A stretch of DNA of 59,397 nt, from NCBI GenBank assembly GCA_016841965.1, contig JAEANN010000025.1:1-59397 (forward strand), written 5' to 3'. Source of the stretch: Candidatus Roseilinea mizusawaensis. Its GTDB lineage: Bacteria; Chloroflexota; Anaerolineae; J036; Brachytrichaceae. Made by a program: the position numbers and the translations under genes. This document shows, one piece after another, positions 24,379 to 33,485 of this stretch (the first letter of the stretch is position 1; each line of letters opens with the position of its first letter). The notes beneath the pieces are model-generated. The model saw nothing but the letters and a program-made list of their open reading frames with translations. It was not told the origin of the DNA and did not search any database.

Positions 24379-27309
24379 ATGACTGCAATCCACCACCTGA
24401 CGTGCGAGTACCAGATCAATCCGATCGGGATTGGTGTGACAGCGCCCCGGCTGAGCTGGCGAATGGTCAGCGAACAACGCGGGGCGCGGCAGACCGCCTA
24501 TCAAATTCGCGCTGCCGCCGATCCCGATATGCACACCATCCTATGGGACACCGGCAAAGTTGTGTCCGACCAGTCAGCCCACATCCCCTACGCCGGCCCG
24601 GCTCTCACCTCTGGCGAGCGGGTGTACTGGCAGGCCCGCCTGTGGGACGATACTGACACCGAGTCTGCCTGGAGCGAGCCGGCCTTCTTCGAGATGGGCC
24701 TATTGCACGAAAGCGACTGGCAGGCCGAGTGGATCACGCCAGACTGGGACGAGGACACGTCACAGTCACAACCTCAGCCGGTGTTGCGTCGCGCATTCCA
24801 GCTCAACGGCGCGGTAAAGTCGGCCCGCGTGTACGCCACTGCGCTGGGCCTGTATGAACTGCGCCTGAACGGTCAGCGCGTGGGAGATGCGGTGCTCACC
24901 CCTGGCTGGACGGCCTACGAGAAGCGATTGCAAGTTCAGACATACGACGTGACCGGCCTGTTGCGCGAAGGGGATAACGCCATCGGCGCGCTGCTTGGCG
25001 ATGGCTGGTATCGCGGCTGGCTGGGCTTCGAGGGCAACCGCAATACCTACGGCGACCGGCTGGCGCTGCTCTTGCAACTGGTCGTCGCCTATGCCGACGG
25101 ACGCACCGAAGTGGTGAGCACCGATACACACTGGCGCGCCACCACCGGCCCCATTCGCATGTCGGACATTTACATGGGCGAAACGTACAACGCCCAGATG
25201 GAACTACCCGGCTGGGATACGCCGGGCTATGACGATAGCGCATGGAGAGGCGCGCGGCTCTACGCGCATGGCAAACAGATGCTCATCCCGCAAGTCGGGC
25301 CATACGTCAAGCGCCACGAGGAGCTGAAGCCGGCGCAAATCATCCTCACCCCCGCCGGCGAGACCGTGCTCGACTTCGGCCAGAACATGGTGGGCTGGGT
25401 GCGCATCACAGCGCAGGGGCCGGCCGGCGCCACGCTCACCCTGCGTCACGCCGAAGTGCTGGACCAGCAGGGCAACCTGTATGTGGCCAACCTGCGCACG
25501 GCAAAGCAAACCATTCAATACACGTTCAAAGGCGATGGCGTGGAAACGTATGAACCACGCTTCACGTTTATGGGCTTCCGCTATGTGGGCGTGGAGGGGT
25601 GGTCGGGCAGCACTACGCTCGAAGCCGCCCGCGACGCCTTCACCGGCGTTGTCGTGCACTCCGACATTCCGCCCACCGGCACATTTGAATGCTCCAATCC
25701 ACTCATCAACCAGTTGCAGCACAACATCGTGTGGGGACAAAAGGGCAACTTCGTCGATGTGCCGACCGACTGCCCGCAGCGCGACGAAAGACTGGGCTGG
25801 ACCGGCGATGCGCAGGTGTTCATTCGCACCGCCTGCTTCAACCGCGATGTGGCGTTGTTCTTCACCAAGTGGTTGGCCGATCTGGCCGCCGAACAGCATC
25901 CAAACGGCGGCGTGCCGATGGTCATCCCGGACGCGATGAAGCGCAGCCCGATGGGACGCATGGCCGGCGGCTCGGCGGCATGGGCCGACGCAGCCACCAT
26001 TTGCCCCTGGACGATCTATCTGTGCTATGGCGACCGGCGCATCCTCGAGCAGCAATACGCCAGCATGAAAGCATGGGTGGAATACATGCGCGGGCAGGCC
26101 GGCGAGCGCTATTTGTGGACAACCGGTTTCCACTTCGGCGACTGGCTCGACTATCGCGGCCGGGGCGGCTTCGACGCCGCGCCGATCACGGACAAGGAAC
26201 TCATCGCCAGCGCCTTCTTTGCCTATTCCACCAGCCTGGTGCAACAGGCCGCAGAAGTGCTCGGCAAAACGGAAGAGGCCGCCGAGTACGCCGATCTGCT
26301 GGGCAAGATCAGGGCCGCCTTCAACGCCGAGTTCGTGTCGGCCAATGGGCGCGTCGGTTCGAACAGTCAGTCGTCCTACGTGTTGGCGCTGCACTTCGAC
26401 CTGCTGCCGGAGAAATTGCGCCAGAAGGCCGCCGACCGGCTGGCCGAGGAAGTGCGCAAGTTCGGTTATCACCTGACCACCGGTTTCGTCGGCACGCCGT
26501 ACCTGTGCCATGTGCTCAGCCGCTTCGGCCACACCGATCTGGCCTACGAGTTGTTGAATCAGGAAACCTTCCCCTCGTGGCTATACCCGGTGAAGATGGG
26601 CGCGACCACCATCTGGGAGCGCTGGGACGGCATCAAGCCAGACGGCACATTCCAGGACGTGGGCATGAACTCCTTCAACCACTATGCCTACGGCGCGATC
26701 GGCGACTGGATGTATCGGGTCGTCGTCGGCATCGATGCCGGTGAGGCGGGCTATCGGCACACGGTGATTGCCCCGCGGCCCGGCGGTGGCTTAACTTACG
26801 CGCGCGCCGCGCTGAACACGATCTATGGCGAGTTGCGCTCCGGATGGGAGTTGAGCGAGGCCGGCCTGCGCCTGCGCGTGAGCGTGCCGGCCAACACGCG
26901 CGCCACGGTGCGCATCCCGGCCGGCAAACTGGCGCAGGTGACCGAGAGCGGCCAACCGCTCAAGCAAGCGACGGGCATTCTAGCGTCGCGCATCCGAGGC
27001 GGTGTAGCCGAAATCGAGATCGGCGCGGGTGCGTATGACTTCGCCAGCACCGGCCTGACCCTGTCGCAGGCAATGGCCAACGTGCGGCACGTGGCCGGCC
27101 GGCTCGACATGGGCAGCAACTTGCGCGATTTGCTGGCCGACGAGCGGGCCAAAGCCATTTTGGTCAAACATGTCGGTGAGCAGGCGCTACAGGCCAACAT
27201 CCCACCGTGGGTGGGAGATCAATCGCTCGATGCGCTGGCGCGCATGATGCCGCATATCCTTACACCCGACACGCTCAAGGCCATTCAGGCCGATCTGGCG
27301 GCGCTGTAG
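24379..27309 (+). CDS. Alpha-L-rhamnosidase, glycoside hydrolase family 78
   Basis: The 976-residue protein has the GH78 order: an N-terminal beta domain, the rhamnosidase N domain (LYELRLNGQRVGDAVLTPGW), the catalytic (alpha/alpha)6 barrel and a C-terminal beta domain. The general-acid region is DCPQRDERLGWTGDAQ with Glu about 470, and the general base is probably Glu about 747 in TIWERWDG. It removes terminal L-rhamnose from glycosides or polysaccharides. No signal peptide is visible, so it is probably cytoplasmic. An additional C-terminal tail of about 80 residues (SQAMANVRHVAG onward) with Asp- and Leu-rich helices is not part of the usual fold. It is followed by an aldo/keto reductase gene and fits with the rhamnose-type binding protein at the window edge. 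Confidence 0.93.
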   Translation: MTAIHHLTCEYQINPIGIGVTAPRLSWRMVSEQRGARQTAYQIRAAADPDMHTILWDTGKVVSDQSAHIPYAGPALTSGERVYWQARLWDDTDTESAWSEPAFFEMGLLHESDWQAEWITPDWDEDTSQSQPQPVLRRAFQLNGAVKSARVYATALGLYELRLNGQRVGDAVLTPGWTAYEKRLQVQTYDVTGLLREGDNAIGALLGDGWYRGWLGFEGNRNTYGDRLALLLQLVVAYADGRTEVVSTDTHWRATTGPIRMSDIYMGETYNAQMELPGWDTPGYDDSAWRGARLYAHGKQMLIPQVGPYVKRHEELKPAQIILTPAGETVLDFGQNMVGWVRITAQGPAGATLTLRHAEVLDQQGNLYVANLRTAKQTIQYTFKGDGVETYEPRFTFMGFRYVGVEGWSGSTTLEAARDAFTGVVVHSDIPPTGTFECSNPLINQLQHNIVWGQKGNFVDVPTDCPQRDERLGWTGDAQVFIRTACFNRDVALFFTKWLADLAAEQHPNGGVPMVIPDAMKRSPMGRMAGGSAAWADAATICPWTIYLCYGDRRILEQQYASMKAWVEYMRGQAGERYLWTTGFHFGDWLDYRGRGGFDAAPITDKELIASAFFAYSTSLVQQAAEVLGKTEEAAEYADLLGKIRAAFNAEFVSANGRVGSNSQSSYVLALHFDLLPEKLRQKAADRLAEEVRKFGYHLTTGFVGTPYLCHVLSRFGHTDLAYELLNQETFPSWLYPVKMGATTIWERWDGIKPDGTFQDVGMNSFNHYAYGAIGDWMYRVVVGIDAGEAGYRHTVIAPRPGGGLTYARAALNTIYGELRSGWELSEAGLRLRVSVPANTRATVRIPAGKLAQVTESGQPLKQATGILASRIRGGVAEIEIGAGAYDFASTGLTLSQAMANVRHVAGRLDMGSNLRDLLADERAKAILVKHVGEQALQANIPPWVGDQSLDALARMMPHILTPDTLKAIQADLAAL

Positions 27310-27333
27310 AGCATGTCGCGTAGATCAACTCTG

Positions 27334-27369
27334 GAACACCTCGCGGGCTTTGCAGGCCGCGAGGTGTTC
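27334..27369. repeat. 13-bp palindromic hairpin between rhamnosidase and reductase genes
   Basis: GAACACCTCGCGG (27334-27346) and its exact complement (27357-27369) flank a 10-nt loop. There is no T run. The sequence looks like a REP-type extragenic palindrome; repeats of this AACACCTCGCGG kind are, from memory, common in Chloroflexota genomes. Confidence 0.7.
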
Positions 27370-27370
27370 T

Positions 27371-27398
27371 GGCAATAGCCGGCAATAGCCGGCAATAG
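27371..27398. repeat. 10-bp tandem repeat after the palindrome
   Basis: GGCAATAGCC occurs twice and a third partial copy follows, ending just before the ribosome-binding region of the reductase gene. The unit itself is close to a palindrome. Confidence 0.75.
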
Positions 27399-27413
27399 AT
27401 GGAGTGACACACA

Positions 27414-28448
27414 ATGGAATATCGACAAGTGGGCAAATCCGGCCTGATGGTTCCCGCGCTCAGCCTGGGCACCGGCACGTTTGGCGGCCGGGGCGAGTTC
27501 TTCAAAGCGTGGGGCACAACCGACGTGGCCGGCGCAACGCGCCTGGTGGACATCTGCCTGGAGGCCGGCCTGAACCTGTTCGACTCGGCCGACGGCTACT
27601 CCGGCGGCGCGGCCGAAGAGATTCTGGGCCAGGCGATCAAGGGCCGGCGCGACAAAGTGCTGATTTCCACCAAAGCCACCTTCCGCGCCGGCAAAGGCCC
27701 CAACGATGTCGGCGCATCGCGCATTCATCTCACGCGCGCGGTCGAAGGCAGCCTGCGCCGGCTGGGCACCGATTACATCGACCTCTTCCAGTTGCACACC
27801 TTCGACGCGCTGACGCCGCTGGAAGAGACACTGCACACACTCGACACATTGGTGCGCGCCGGCAAGATTCTCTATATCGGCTGCTCGAACTTCTCCGGCT
27901 GGCACCTCATGAAGTCGCTGGCCATCGCCGACCGCTATGGCTGGCCGCGTTTCGTGGCGCATCAGGCCTACTACTCCCTGATCGGGCGCGAGTATGAATG
28001 GGAGTTGATGCCGCTGGCGCTGGATCAGGGCGTGGGCACAGTGGTGTGGAGTCCGCTGGGCTGGGGCCGGCTAACCGGCAAAGTGCGGCGCGGCCGGCCG
28101 GCGCCAGAAGGCAGCCGGCTGAATAGCCCGATCGCCATGGGCAGTGGTCCACGCGTCTCGGATGAATATGTCTATCGGGTCGTGGATGTGCTGGACGAAA
28201 TCGCGGCAGAAACTGGCAAGACGGTGGCGCAGATCGCACTGAACTGGCTGTTACAACGGCCAAGCGTCTCGACGGTGATTTTCGGCGCGCGTGATGAAGT
28301 GCAACTGCGCGAAAACCTGGGCGCGGTGGGGTGGCAGCTCAGCGCCGAGCAAATGGCCCGCCTAGACGCTGCCAGCGCGCAGCCCAAAACCTATCCGTAC
28401 TGGCATCAGCAGGGCTTCGAGCGCAACCCACCGGCAGCGGGCTTATAG
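27414..28448 (+). CDS. Aldo/keto reductase
   Basis: The 344-residue protein has the AKR signature pattern: FDSADGYSGG (Asp and Tyr of the catalytic tetrad), VLISTKATF (Lys), the DLFQLHTFD strand (His) and the NADPH-binding C-terminal segment VSTVIFGARDEVQL. It reduces a carbonyl with NAD(P)H in the cytoplasm. Position next to an alpha-L-rhamnosidase suggests work on a released sugar or aglycone (inference). GGAGTG precedes the ATG. A second, related reductase is encoded at 50225. Confidence 0.9.
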   Translation: MEYRQVGKSGLMVPALSLGTGTFGGRGEFFKAWGTTDVAGATRLVDICLEAGLNLFDSADGYSGGAAEEILGQAIKGRRDKVLISTKATFRAGKGPNDVGASRIHLTRAVEGSLRRLGTDYIDLFQLHTFDALTPLEETLHTLDTLVRAGKILYIGCSNFSGWHLMKSLAIADRYGWPRFVAHQAYYSLIGREYEWELMPLALDQGVGTVVWSPLGWGRLTGKVRRGRPAPEGSRLNSPIAMGSGPRVSDEYVYRVVDVLDEIAAETGKTVAQIALNWLLQRPSVSTVIFGARDEVQLRENLGAVGWQLSAEQMARLDAASAQPKTYPYWHQQGFERNPPAAGL

Positions 28449-28546
28449 AGAGCAGGATGCAGGCCCAATCCCAATGCGCCTGAACCACAAAGCACACGCG
28501 CACATCGATGGCAAGCCCTGCACAACGTTCTGCTGGCCTTAAAGCA

Positions 28547-28657
28547 CTACAGCACCCCGCTGGCGCTGACCCAAAACGCGACTCCGATAATTACAAACAT
28601 CGCCACCAGCGCCAACGCTAATGCAAAATGGTCAAGGAACTTTCTGAACCCGATCAT
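28547..28657 (-). CDS. Possible small single-helix membrane protein (36 residues)
   Basis: A short frame begins at ATG 28657, 26 nt inside the end of the upstream membrane-protein gene and in another frame, and ends at TAG 28547. The product has a charged start (MIGFRKFLDH) and one clear membrane helix (ALALALVAMFVIIGVAFWV). Overlap with the preceding gene would allow coupled translation. It is too short for composition tests, so expression is uncertain, but the charge-then-helix layout is unlikely to be chance. Confidence 0.45.
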   Translation of the reverse strand: MIGFRKFLDHFALALALVAMFVIIGVAFWVSASGVL

Positions 28658-29441
28658 TGGCTTTGGTTGTCAAATGGGCCAGGCCCAGCGCAACAAGCGC
28701 CATCACCAGCAACGGCAGGTGCATCACACCCAGCCAGACGCGGTCGGGGTTGGCCCAATGATTCAGGTTGAACAGAGCATACAACAGGCCGTTGAAAGCC
28801 GTTACCCGAAAGGCAAAACGATCCACCTGCGGCCAGGCCAAAATGAGCAAAAACAAAAACACCGGCGTCAGAAAGCAATAGGCCAGGCCATAATCGGGCG
28901 CGGTCAACAACAAAAGCGGATTGAAATCCGGCACGACGCGCCCACCCTCGATACGCATGGGAGACCAGAACACGAGCAGCGCCAGCGGCAGCAACACCCA
29001 GCGCCAGCGCGGGATGGCGTCGAACGACAGACGCAGCCGGCCTCGCCAGGCCACCCACAGCCAAAGCAGCCCCAACCCCACTTCGGCCACGAGCGCGCCC
29101 GTGTGCAGCGCATATCCATAAGCCGGCGTCTCGGCATGAGTTTGCGTGGCGGCCACCACCAGGTAATTCAAGCCAAACCAGGCCGGCACTGCCCGGCTGC
29201 CCAGCGGTGGCCTCCAGATCGTCAGCCCCACCACGGCCAGCGTCGCAACGTGAAAGATCCATCCCCAGGCAGCATAGGGCGCTGTCGCGCGACTGAGAAT
29301 CTCGAAGATGACCAGCGCAGTGTCTTGCGGCGCGTAGGGGCGCTGGGTGCTCAAGGGCAGGAAAGCGATGAACAGCAGCGCAAAATACACCAGGGGATAG
29401 AACCACCTGCGCTGATTCAGAGAAAGCGGCGCAGCTTTCAT
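28632..29441 (-). CDS. Hypothetical multi-pass membrane protein
   Basis: The 269-residue protein has about seven hydrophobic helices, with many Trp and Tyr residues at their edges (for example FYPLVYFALLFIAFLPL and YCFLTPVFLFLLILAWP). The loops carry no recognised catalytic motif. Basic residues follow the last helix. There is no clear ribosome-binding site; TATAAC lies 13 nt before the ATG, so the leader may be only a few bases. It diverges from the DUF4129 operon and probably shares a transcript with the 36-residue frame at its end. Confidence 0.65.
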   Translation of the reverse strand: MKAAPLSLNQRRWFYPLVYFALLFIAFLPLSTQRPYAPQDTALVIFEILSRATAPYAAWGWIFHVATLAVVGLTIWRPPLGSRAVPAWFGLNYLVVAATQTHAETPAYGYALHTGALVAEVGLGLLWLWVAWRGRLRLSFDAIPRWRWVLLPLALLVFWSPMRIEGGRVVPDFNPLLLLTAPDYGLAYCFLTPVFLFLLILAWPQVDRFAFRVTAFNGLLYALFNLNHWANPDRVWLGVMHLPLLVMALVALGLAHLTTKANDRVQKVP

Positions 29442-29559
29442 GGCACGTTACAGGTTATAGGCCGGCACTGTTAAGGTCAAATTAAACAGGTGAGGGCATA
29501 CACGCACTGTGCCCGTCTATCCCCGGCATTCCCAAACCGGCTACAATCCCCTTGCTGCG

Positions 29560-30507
29560 ATGAAGAGCAAATTCAGCTTGCGCCGGCTGCGCGAATTACC
29601 GAGAGATGCACAACAATTACCTGTGCAAACCGGCCAGCTCAAAGTCGCCCTGCTGCTTGGCGTTTTGCTGATCGTCATGCTGGCGCTGGCCGTTGGCGTG
29701 TCCGGCGTGCAATTGGCGCCGGCCGGCCGCTTTCCAATCGAACTGTTTAGCGTGTCCACGCCGCTCCCCGGCCAGACCCTTGAAGGCGGCCAGTTTCTAC
29801 TCGACCTGGCGCGCATTGCGCTGATGGTGATGCTGATCCTGACGCCGGTGTATATCCTGTACGCGCTCGTCAATCGCAAACGCCGGCGCGAACTGATCAC
29901 CAACCTGATCGTCATCGGCGCGCTGATGCTGCTGCTCAGCAATGTGTCTCAATGCACCAGGAACGCGCGCGAGGCGGAAGAGATCGCCCCCTCCATGACG
30001 ATGCAGGAAGCGCCCGAAGAATTGCCGGGCGAGATGGAGTTGCCACCGTTCGATCCGAACGCGCCGGACTGGCTGGTGCTCATCTCCAGCGCGGTTCTTT
30101 CTGTCGCCCTGGTGCTCACCGTGTCGCTGGTGGTGGCTTTTGGCATTGCGCGCCGGCGTCGCAAACCGGCAGTGCTCGATCAAATGGCGCAACAAGCCGA
30201 GCAGGCTGCCGCAGACCTGGAGGCCGGCGGCGAGTTCAGAGATATCATCATCCGTTGCTACCGCGAGATGAGCAACGTGCTGCAACAGGAGCGCGGCATC
30301 CGACGCGACGCCGCCATGACGCCGCGCGAATTCATGGATGTGCTGCATCAGAAAGGGTTGCCAACGGAACCCGTGCGCCAGCTCACCCTGGCATTCGAGG
30401 CAGCTCGCTACGGGCATGTGAACGCCACCGCCCAGCAAGAGCGCGCAGCCATAGACAGTCTGCGCGCCATCGTGGACGCCTGCCGGGCGATGGGAGGCGC
30501 GCCATGA
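29560..30507 (+). CDS. DUF4129 domain membrane protein
   Basis: The 315-residue protein has three membrane helices (about 30-48, 86-108 and a third at about 177-200) and others nearby. Its cytoplasmic C-terminal domain contains IIRCYREMSNVL, MTPREFMDVL and LTLAFEAARYG, the DUF4129 pattern. DUF4129 proteins usually accompany MoxR ATPases and DUF58 proteins and are thought to work with them at the membrane. The ATG at 29560 has no ribosome-binding site; TACAAT lies 12 nt before it. The stop overlaps the next start (ATGA). It opens a five-gene operon. Confidence 0.82.
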   Translation: MKSKFSLRRLRELPRDAQQLPVQTGQLKVALLLGVLLIVMLALAVGVSGVQLAPAGRFPIELFSVSTPLPGQTLEGGQFLLDLARIALMVMLILTPVYILYALVNRKRRRELITNLIVIGALMLLLSNVSQCTRNAREAEEIAPSMTMQEAPEELPGEMELPPFDPNAPDWLVLISSAVLSVALVLTVSLVVAFGIARRRRKPAVLDQMAQQAEQAAADLEAGGEFRDIIIRCYREMSNVLQQERGIRRDAAMTPREFMDVLHQKGLPTEPVRQLTLAFEAARYGHVNATAQQERAAIDSLRAIVDACRAMGGAP

Positions 30508-31187
30508 GAGGGCGCCCCCTCACCCTCGCGCTGGGCGTTGTGATGGCGATCGGCGCGCTCGCGGCAACAATCGCGCTGGCGGTGTATCTGCGTGATATCG
30601 TGCGCGACGTGTTCGCCGGCCCGCTTGGATACGCGCTGTATCTGGCCGGTCTGCTGTTGGGCAGCGTGCCACAGGCGCTTTTGCTCGGCCTGTTGATCGC
30701 GCTGGGCGTTGTCATCGCATTGAACAGCCTCGCCGCGCGCCGGGACGAGGCAGGCTTACTACCCGGACAGGGCCGGCCCGATTCTCGTCATTCTCGCATG
30801 CGGGTGTGGACGCATTACCTGAGCCAGTTCGGGCGCAGCGCCTACGCGCAGGAAAAGATGACGCTCGAAATGCGCGCGCTGATTCTGTCGGCGCTGGCAG
30901 TGCTCGAACGGTCGACGCCAATCGAGATCGAGCGCCGCATCATCAATGGCGCGCTGGACGTGCCGGCAGAAGTGGCCGACCTCGTGCTCGCCAGCCGGTC
31001 GCGGGAGGGCAGCGTACCGCGCAGCCGGCTGACCCGCATCGTAGCAACACTGCGCGAGCGCCTATCGGGACGTATGTTGTCAGATGCTGCGGCGGCGCAA
31101 CAGTCGCCGACCTGGGTCAAACTACAAGCCGCGCTGGCCTGGATCGAGGCGCAGCAATACACGGACGAAAAAGGCAAGGATTCATGA
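30504..31187 (+). CDS. Hypothetical membrane protein of the MoxR operon
   Basis: The 227-residue protein has two N-terminal membrane helices (about 7-28 and 43-72) and a soluble, helical C-terminal part rich in Arg, Leu and Glu. Start and stop both overlap neighbours by 4 nt (ATGA at each end), so it is locked into the operon between the DUF4129 and MoxR genes. No known domain is recognised; in comparable operons this slot is often held by an uncharacterised membrane protein. Confidence 0.75.
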   Translation: MRGRPLTLALGVVMAIGALAATIALAVYLRDIVRDVFAGPLGYALYLAGLLLGSVPQALLLGLLIALGVVIALNSLAARRDEAGLLPGQGRPDSRHSRMRVWTHYLSQFGRSAYAQEKMTLEMRALILSALAVLERSTPIEIERRIINGALDVPAEVADLVLASRSREGSVPRSRLTRIVATLRERLSGRMLSDAAAAQQSPTWVKLQAALAWIEAQQYTDEKGKDS

Positions 31188-32146
31188 ACTGTCAAGAAGT
31201 CGCCGCGCTCAGCGAGCACATCATCGGCCAGGTCACCCGCGCCGTGGTCGGCAAACAAGACGTGCTCCAAAAGATCATGGCCGCATTTCTCGCCGGCGGC
31301 CACGTGCTGCTCGAAGACTACCCCGGCCTGGCCAAGACGTTGATCGCTAATAGCTTCGCCACCGCGCTCGGCGTGAGCTTCAAACGCATCCAGTTCACGC
31401 CTGACCTGCTCCCCGGCGACATCACCGGCGGCTATTACTTCGACCGCTCGGAGAATCGCTTCATCCTGCGCAAAGGGCCGATCTTCGCCAATATCATCCT
31501 GGCCGACGAGATCAACCGCGCCTCGCCGCGCACCCAGTCGGCCCTGCTCGAAGCAATGCAGGAATATCAGGTCACGCTAGAAGGCGAGACGATGAAGCTG
31601 CCCCAACCCTTCATGGTCATCGCCACGCAGAACCCGATCGAATACGAGGGCACGTATCCGCTGCCCGAGGCGCAGCTCGACCGCTTCATCATGCGCCTGT
31701 CGGTGGGCTACCCCAGCGCGGCCGAAGAGCAGGAAGTGCTAAAGCGCCGGCGCGACAGACGCCAGGACGCCATTGACCTTGAAAGTGTCACCGATGCCGC
31801 CGGCCTGCTGGCCATGCGCGAAGCGGTCGAGACGGTTCAGGTGGACGCGGATATCGAGCGCTACATGGTGGAACTGACGCGCGGCACGCGCGCACACCGG
31901 CAGGTATCCGTTGGCGCGAGTCCGCGTGGCGCGCTGGCCTTGCTCAAACTCTCGCGGGCCTGGGCGGCCATGCAGGGCCGCGCGTACGTCATCCCCGACG
32001 ACGTGAAGCTGTTCATCAAGCCGGCGCTCAGTCATCGTCTGATTCTGGAGCCGGATTTGTGGACAGTCCCACAAGCCGCCGAGCGTGTGTTGAGCGAAGT
32101 CAGCCAGATCGTACCGGTGCCCGTCATCGGCGTCACACCACGATGA
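31184..32146 (+). CDS. MoxR-family AAA+ ATPase
   Basis: The 320-residue protein shows a MoxR-type Walker A ([10 protein letters not shown]), Walker B with the AAA+ motif [21 protein letters not shown], the sensor region [22 protein letters not shown] and the C-terminal lid ([20 protein letters not shown]). MoxR ATPases act as chaperone-like factors that activate or assemble partner proteins, usually together with DUF58/vWA proteins such as the one encoded next. Overlaps of 4 nt at both ends confirm the operon. Confidence 0.93.
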   Translation: MNCQEVAALSEHIIGQVTRAVVGKQDVLQKIMAAFLAGGHVLLEDYPGLAKTLIANSFATALGVSFKRIQFTPDLLPGDITGGYYFDRSENRFILRKGPIFANIILADEINRASPRTQSALLEAMQEYQVTLEGETMKLPQPFMVIATQNPIEYEGTYPLPEAQLDRFIMRLSVGYPSAAEEQEVLKRRRDRRQDAIDLESVTDAAGLLAMREAVETVQVDADIERYMVELTRGTRAHRQVSVGASPRGALALLKLSRAWAAMQGRAYVIPDDVKLFIKPALSHRLILEPDLWTVPQAAERVLSEVSQIVPVPVIGVTPR

Positions 32147-33432
32147 CCACGCTGCTCGGGCTGATCTTCGCCCTGCTGTTGTTTGGGCTGGCTGCATTGA
32201 ACGGCAACGTGATCGCGCTGGCCGTGCCGTTCGTGGCCTACCTGGGCTGGGCAATGTTGCGCCGGCCAGAGCGCATCCGCCTGACAGCTACGCGATCGTT
32301 GAGCCTGGATCGCGTGTCGAACGGCCGGCCGGTTGACGTGACCGTGAGCGTCAGGAACGAGGGCGAAAGCGTTGTCGAGGCGCGCATCGACGATCCCATC
32401 GCGCCCGGCCTGGAACTGGTGGAAGGCATCACCAGCGCCATCGCTATTCTGGGGCCGGGGGGGCAGGTCGAGTTTCGCTACACGGTGCGCGGGCAGCGCG
32501 GCGAGCACCGCTTTCGAGACATCCTGGTCGATGTCACCGACAGCGCCGGCCTGTTCCACACCGCGCTGACCCTGGAGGCGCGGGCGACGCTGGTTGTCGT
32601 GCCAACAGCGCAACGGCTGCGCCGCATCACCATCCGCCCGCCGCGCACGCGCGGGTTTGCCGGCCCAATCCCGGCGCGCCAGGGCGGTTCGGGCATCGAC
32701 TTCTTTGGCTTGCGCGAGTATCAGGTTGGCGACCGGTTGCGGCGCATCAACTGGCGCGCCTCGGCCCGTCACGAACAAGAGTTGTTCACCAACGATCTGG
32801 AGCAGGAGCGGCTGGCCGATGTCGGCATCATCGTCGATGCGCGTGACGAGACCAACACACGCACACCCAACGGCTCTCTGTTCGAGCATTCCGTTGCGGC
32901 TGCTGCCACACTAGCCGACACGTTTCTGAGCGAGGGCAACCGGGTGGGCATGGTGATCTATGGCAGCGCGATCGTCAACGTTTTTCCTGGCTACGGACGC
33001 GTGCAGAAAATGCGCATCTTGCGCGCGCTGGGACGCGCCTCCACCGGCCACAATGAGGCGCTGCGCCATCTGGACCGGCTGCCCACGCGCGCGTTTCCGG
33101 CCCAGTCGCAGATCGTCTTCATCAGCCCGCTCAGCCGCGACGACGCGCCGGTGCTGACGCGCCTGCGCGCACATGGCTATGCCGTCATAGTGATATCGCC
33201 CGACCCAGTGTCGTTCGAGGCGCTGTGGCTTAAATCGGCATCCTCGGGCCTTGACCCGGCCTTTCAACATACCGCCGTGCGCATGTTGCAGGTGGAACGC
33301 CGCCTCGTCCTGCGCCGGTTGCGTCAGGTGGGCATCCAGGTAATCAACTGGGATGTCACTCAACCCTTCGACCAGGTCATCCGCCAACAATTGACGATTG
33401 AGCAACTGAAAATTGAGCGATTGAATCGCTGA
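32143..33432 (+). CDS. DUF58 domain membrane protein (vWA-like)
   Basis: The 429-residue protein has two N-terminal membrane helices (about 2-20 and 24-40), a beta-rich external part, and the DUF58 motif GIDFFGLREYQVGDRLRRIN followed by a vWA-like domain (VGIIVDARDETNT). It is the usual partner of MoxR ATPases. Start overlaps the MoxR stop by 4 nt. The last 16 residues (RQQLTIEQLKIERLNR) are encoded by an AATTGACGATTGAGC-type repeat and look added on by a short repeat element. Confidence 0.88.
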   Translation: MTTLLGLIFALLLFGLAALNGNVIALAVPFVAYLGWAMLRRPERIRLTATRSLSLDRVSNGRPVDVTVSVRNEGESVVEARIDDPIAPGLELVEGITSAIAILGPGGQVEFRYTVRGQRGEHRFRDILVDVTDSAGLFHTALTLEARATLVVVPTAQRLRRITIRPPRTRGFAGPIPARQGGSGIDFFGLREYQVGDRLRRINWRASARHEQELFTNDLEQERLADVGIIVDARDETNTRTPNGSLFEHSVAAAATLADTFLSEGNRVGMVIYGSAIVNVFPGYGRVQKMRILRALGRASTGHNEALRHLDRLPTRAFPAQSQIVFISPLSRDDAPVLTRLRAHGYAVIVISPDPVSFEALWLKSASSGLDPAFQHTAVRMLQVERRLVLRRLRQVGIQVINWDVTQPFDQVIRQQLTIEQLKIERLNR

Positions 33433-33485
33433 GCTATCGGGGCATTGACCGACTGCATCCCCTTGTCAATCTGACCAACCCTGCC

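Noticed and set aside
25204-26532. Long open frame (442 codons) on the minus strand
   Set aside because: It lies wholly opposite the well-supported GH78 gene and encodes a His/Gly/Arg-rich sequence without domains, as expected for the antisense of a GC-rich gene.
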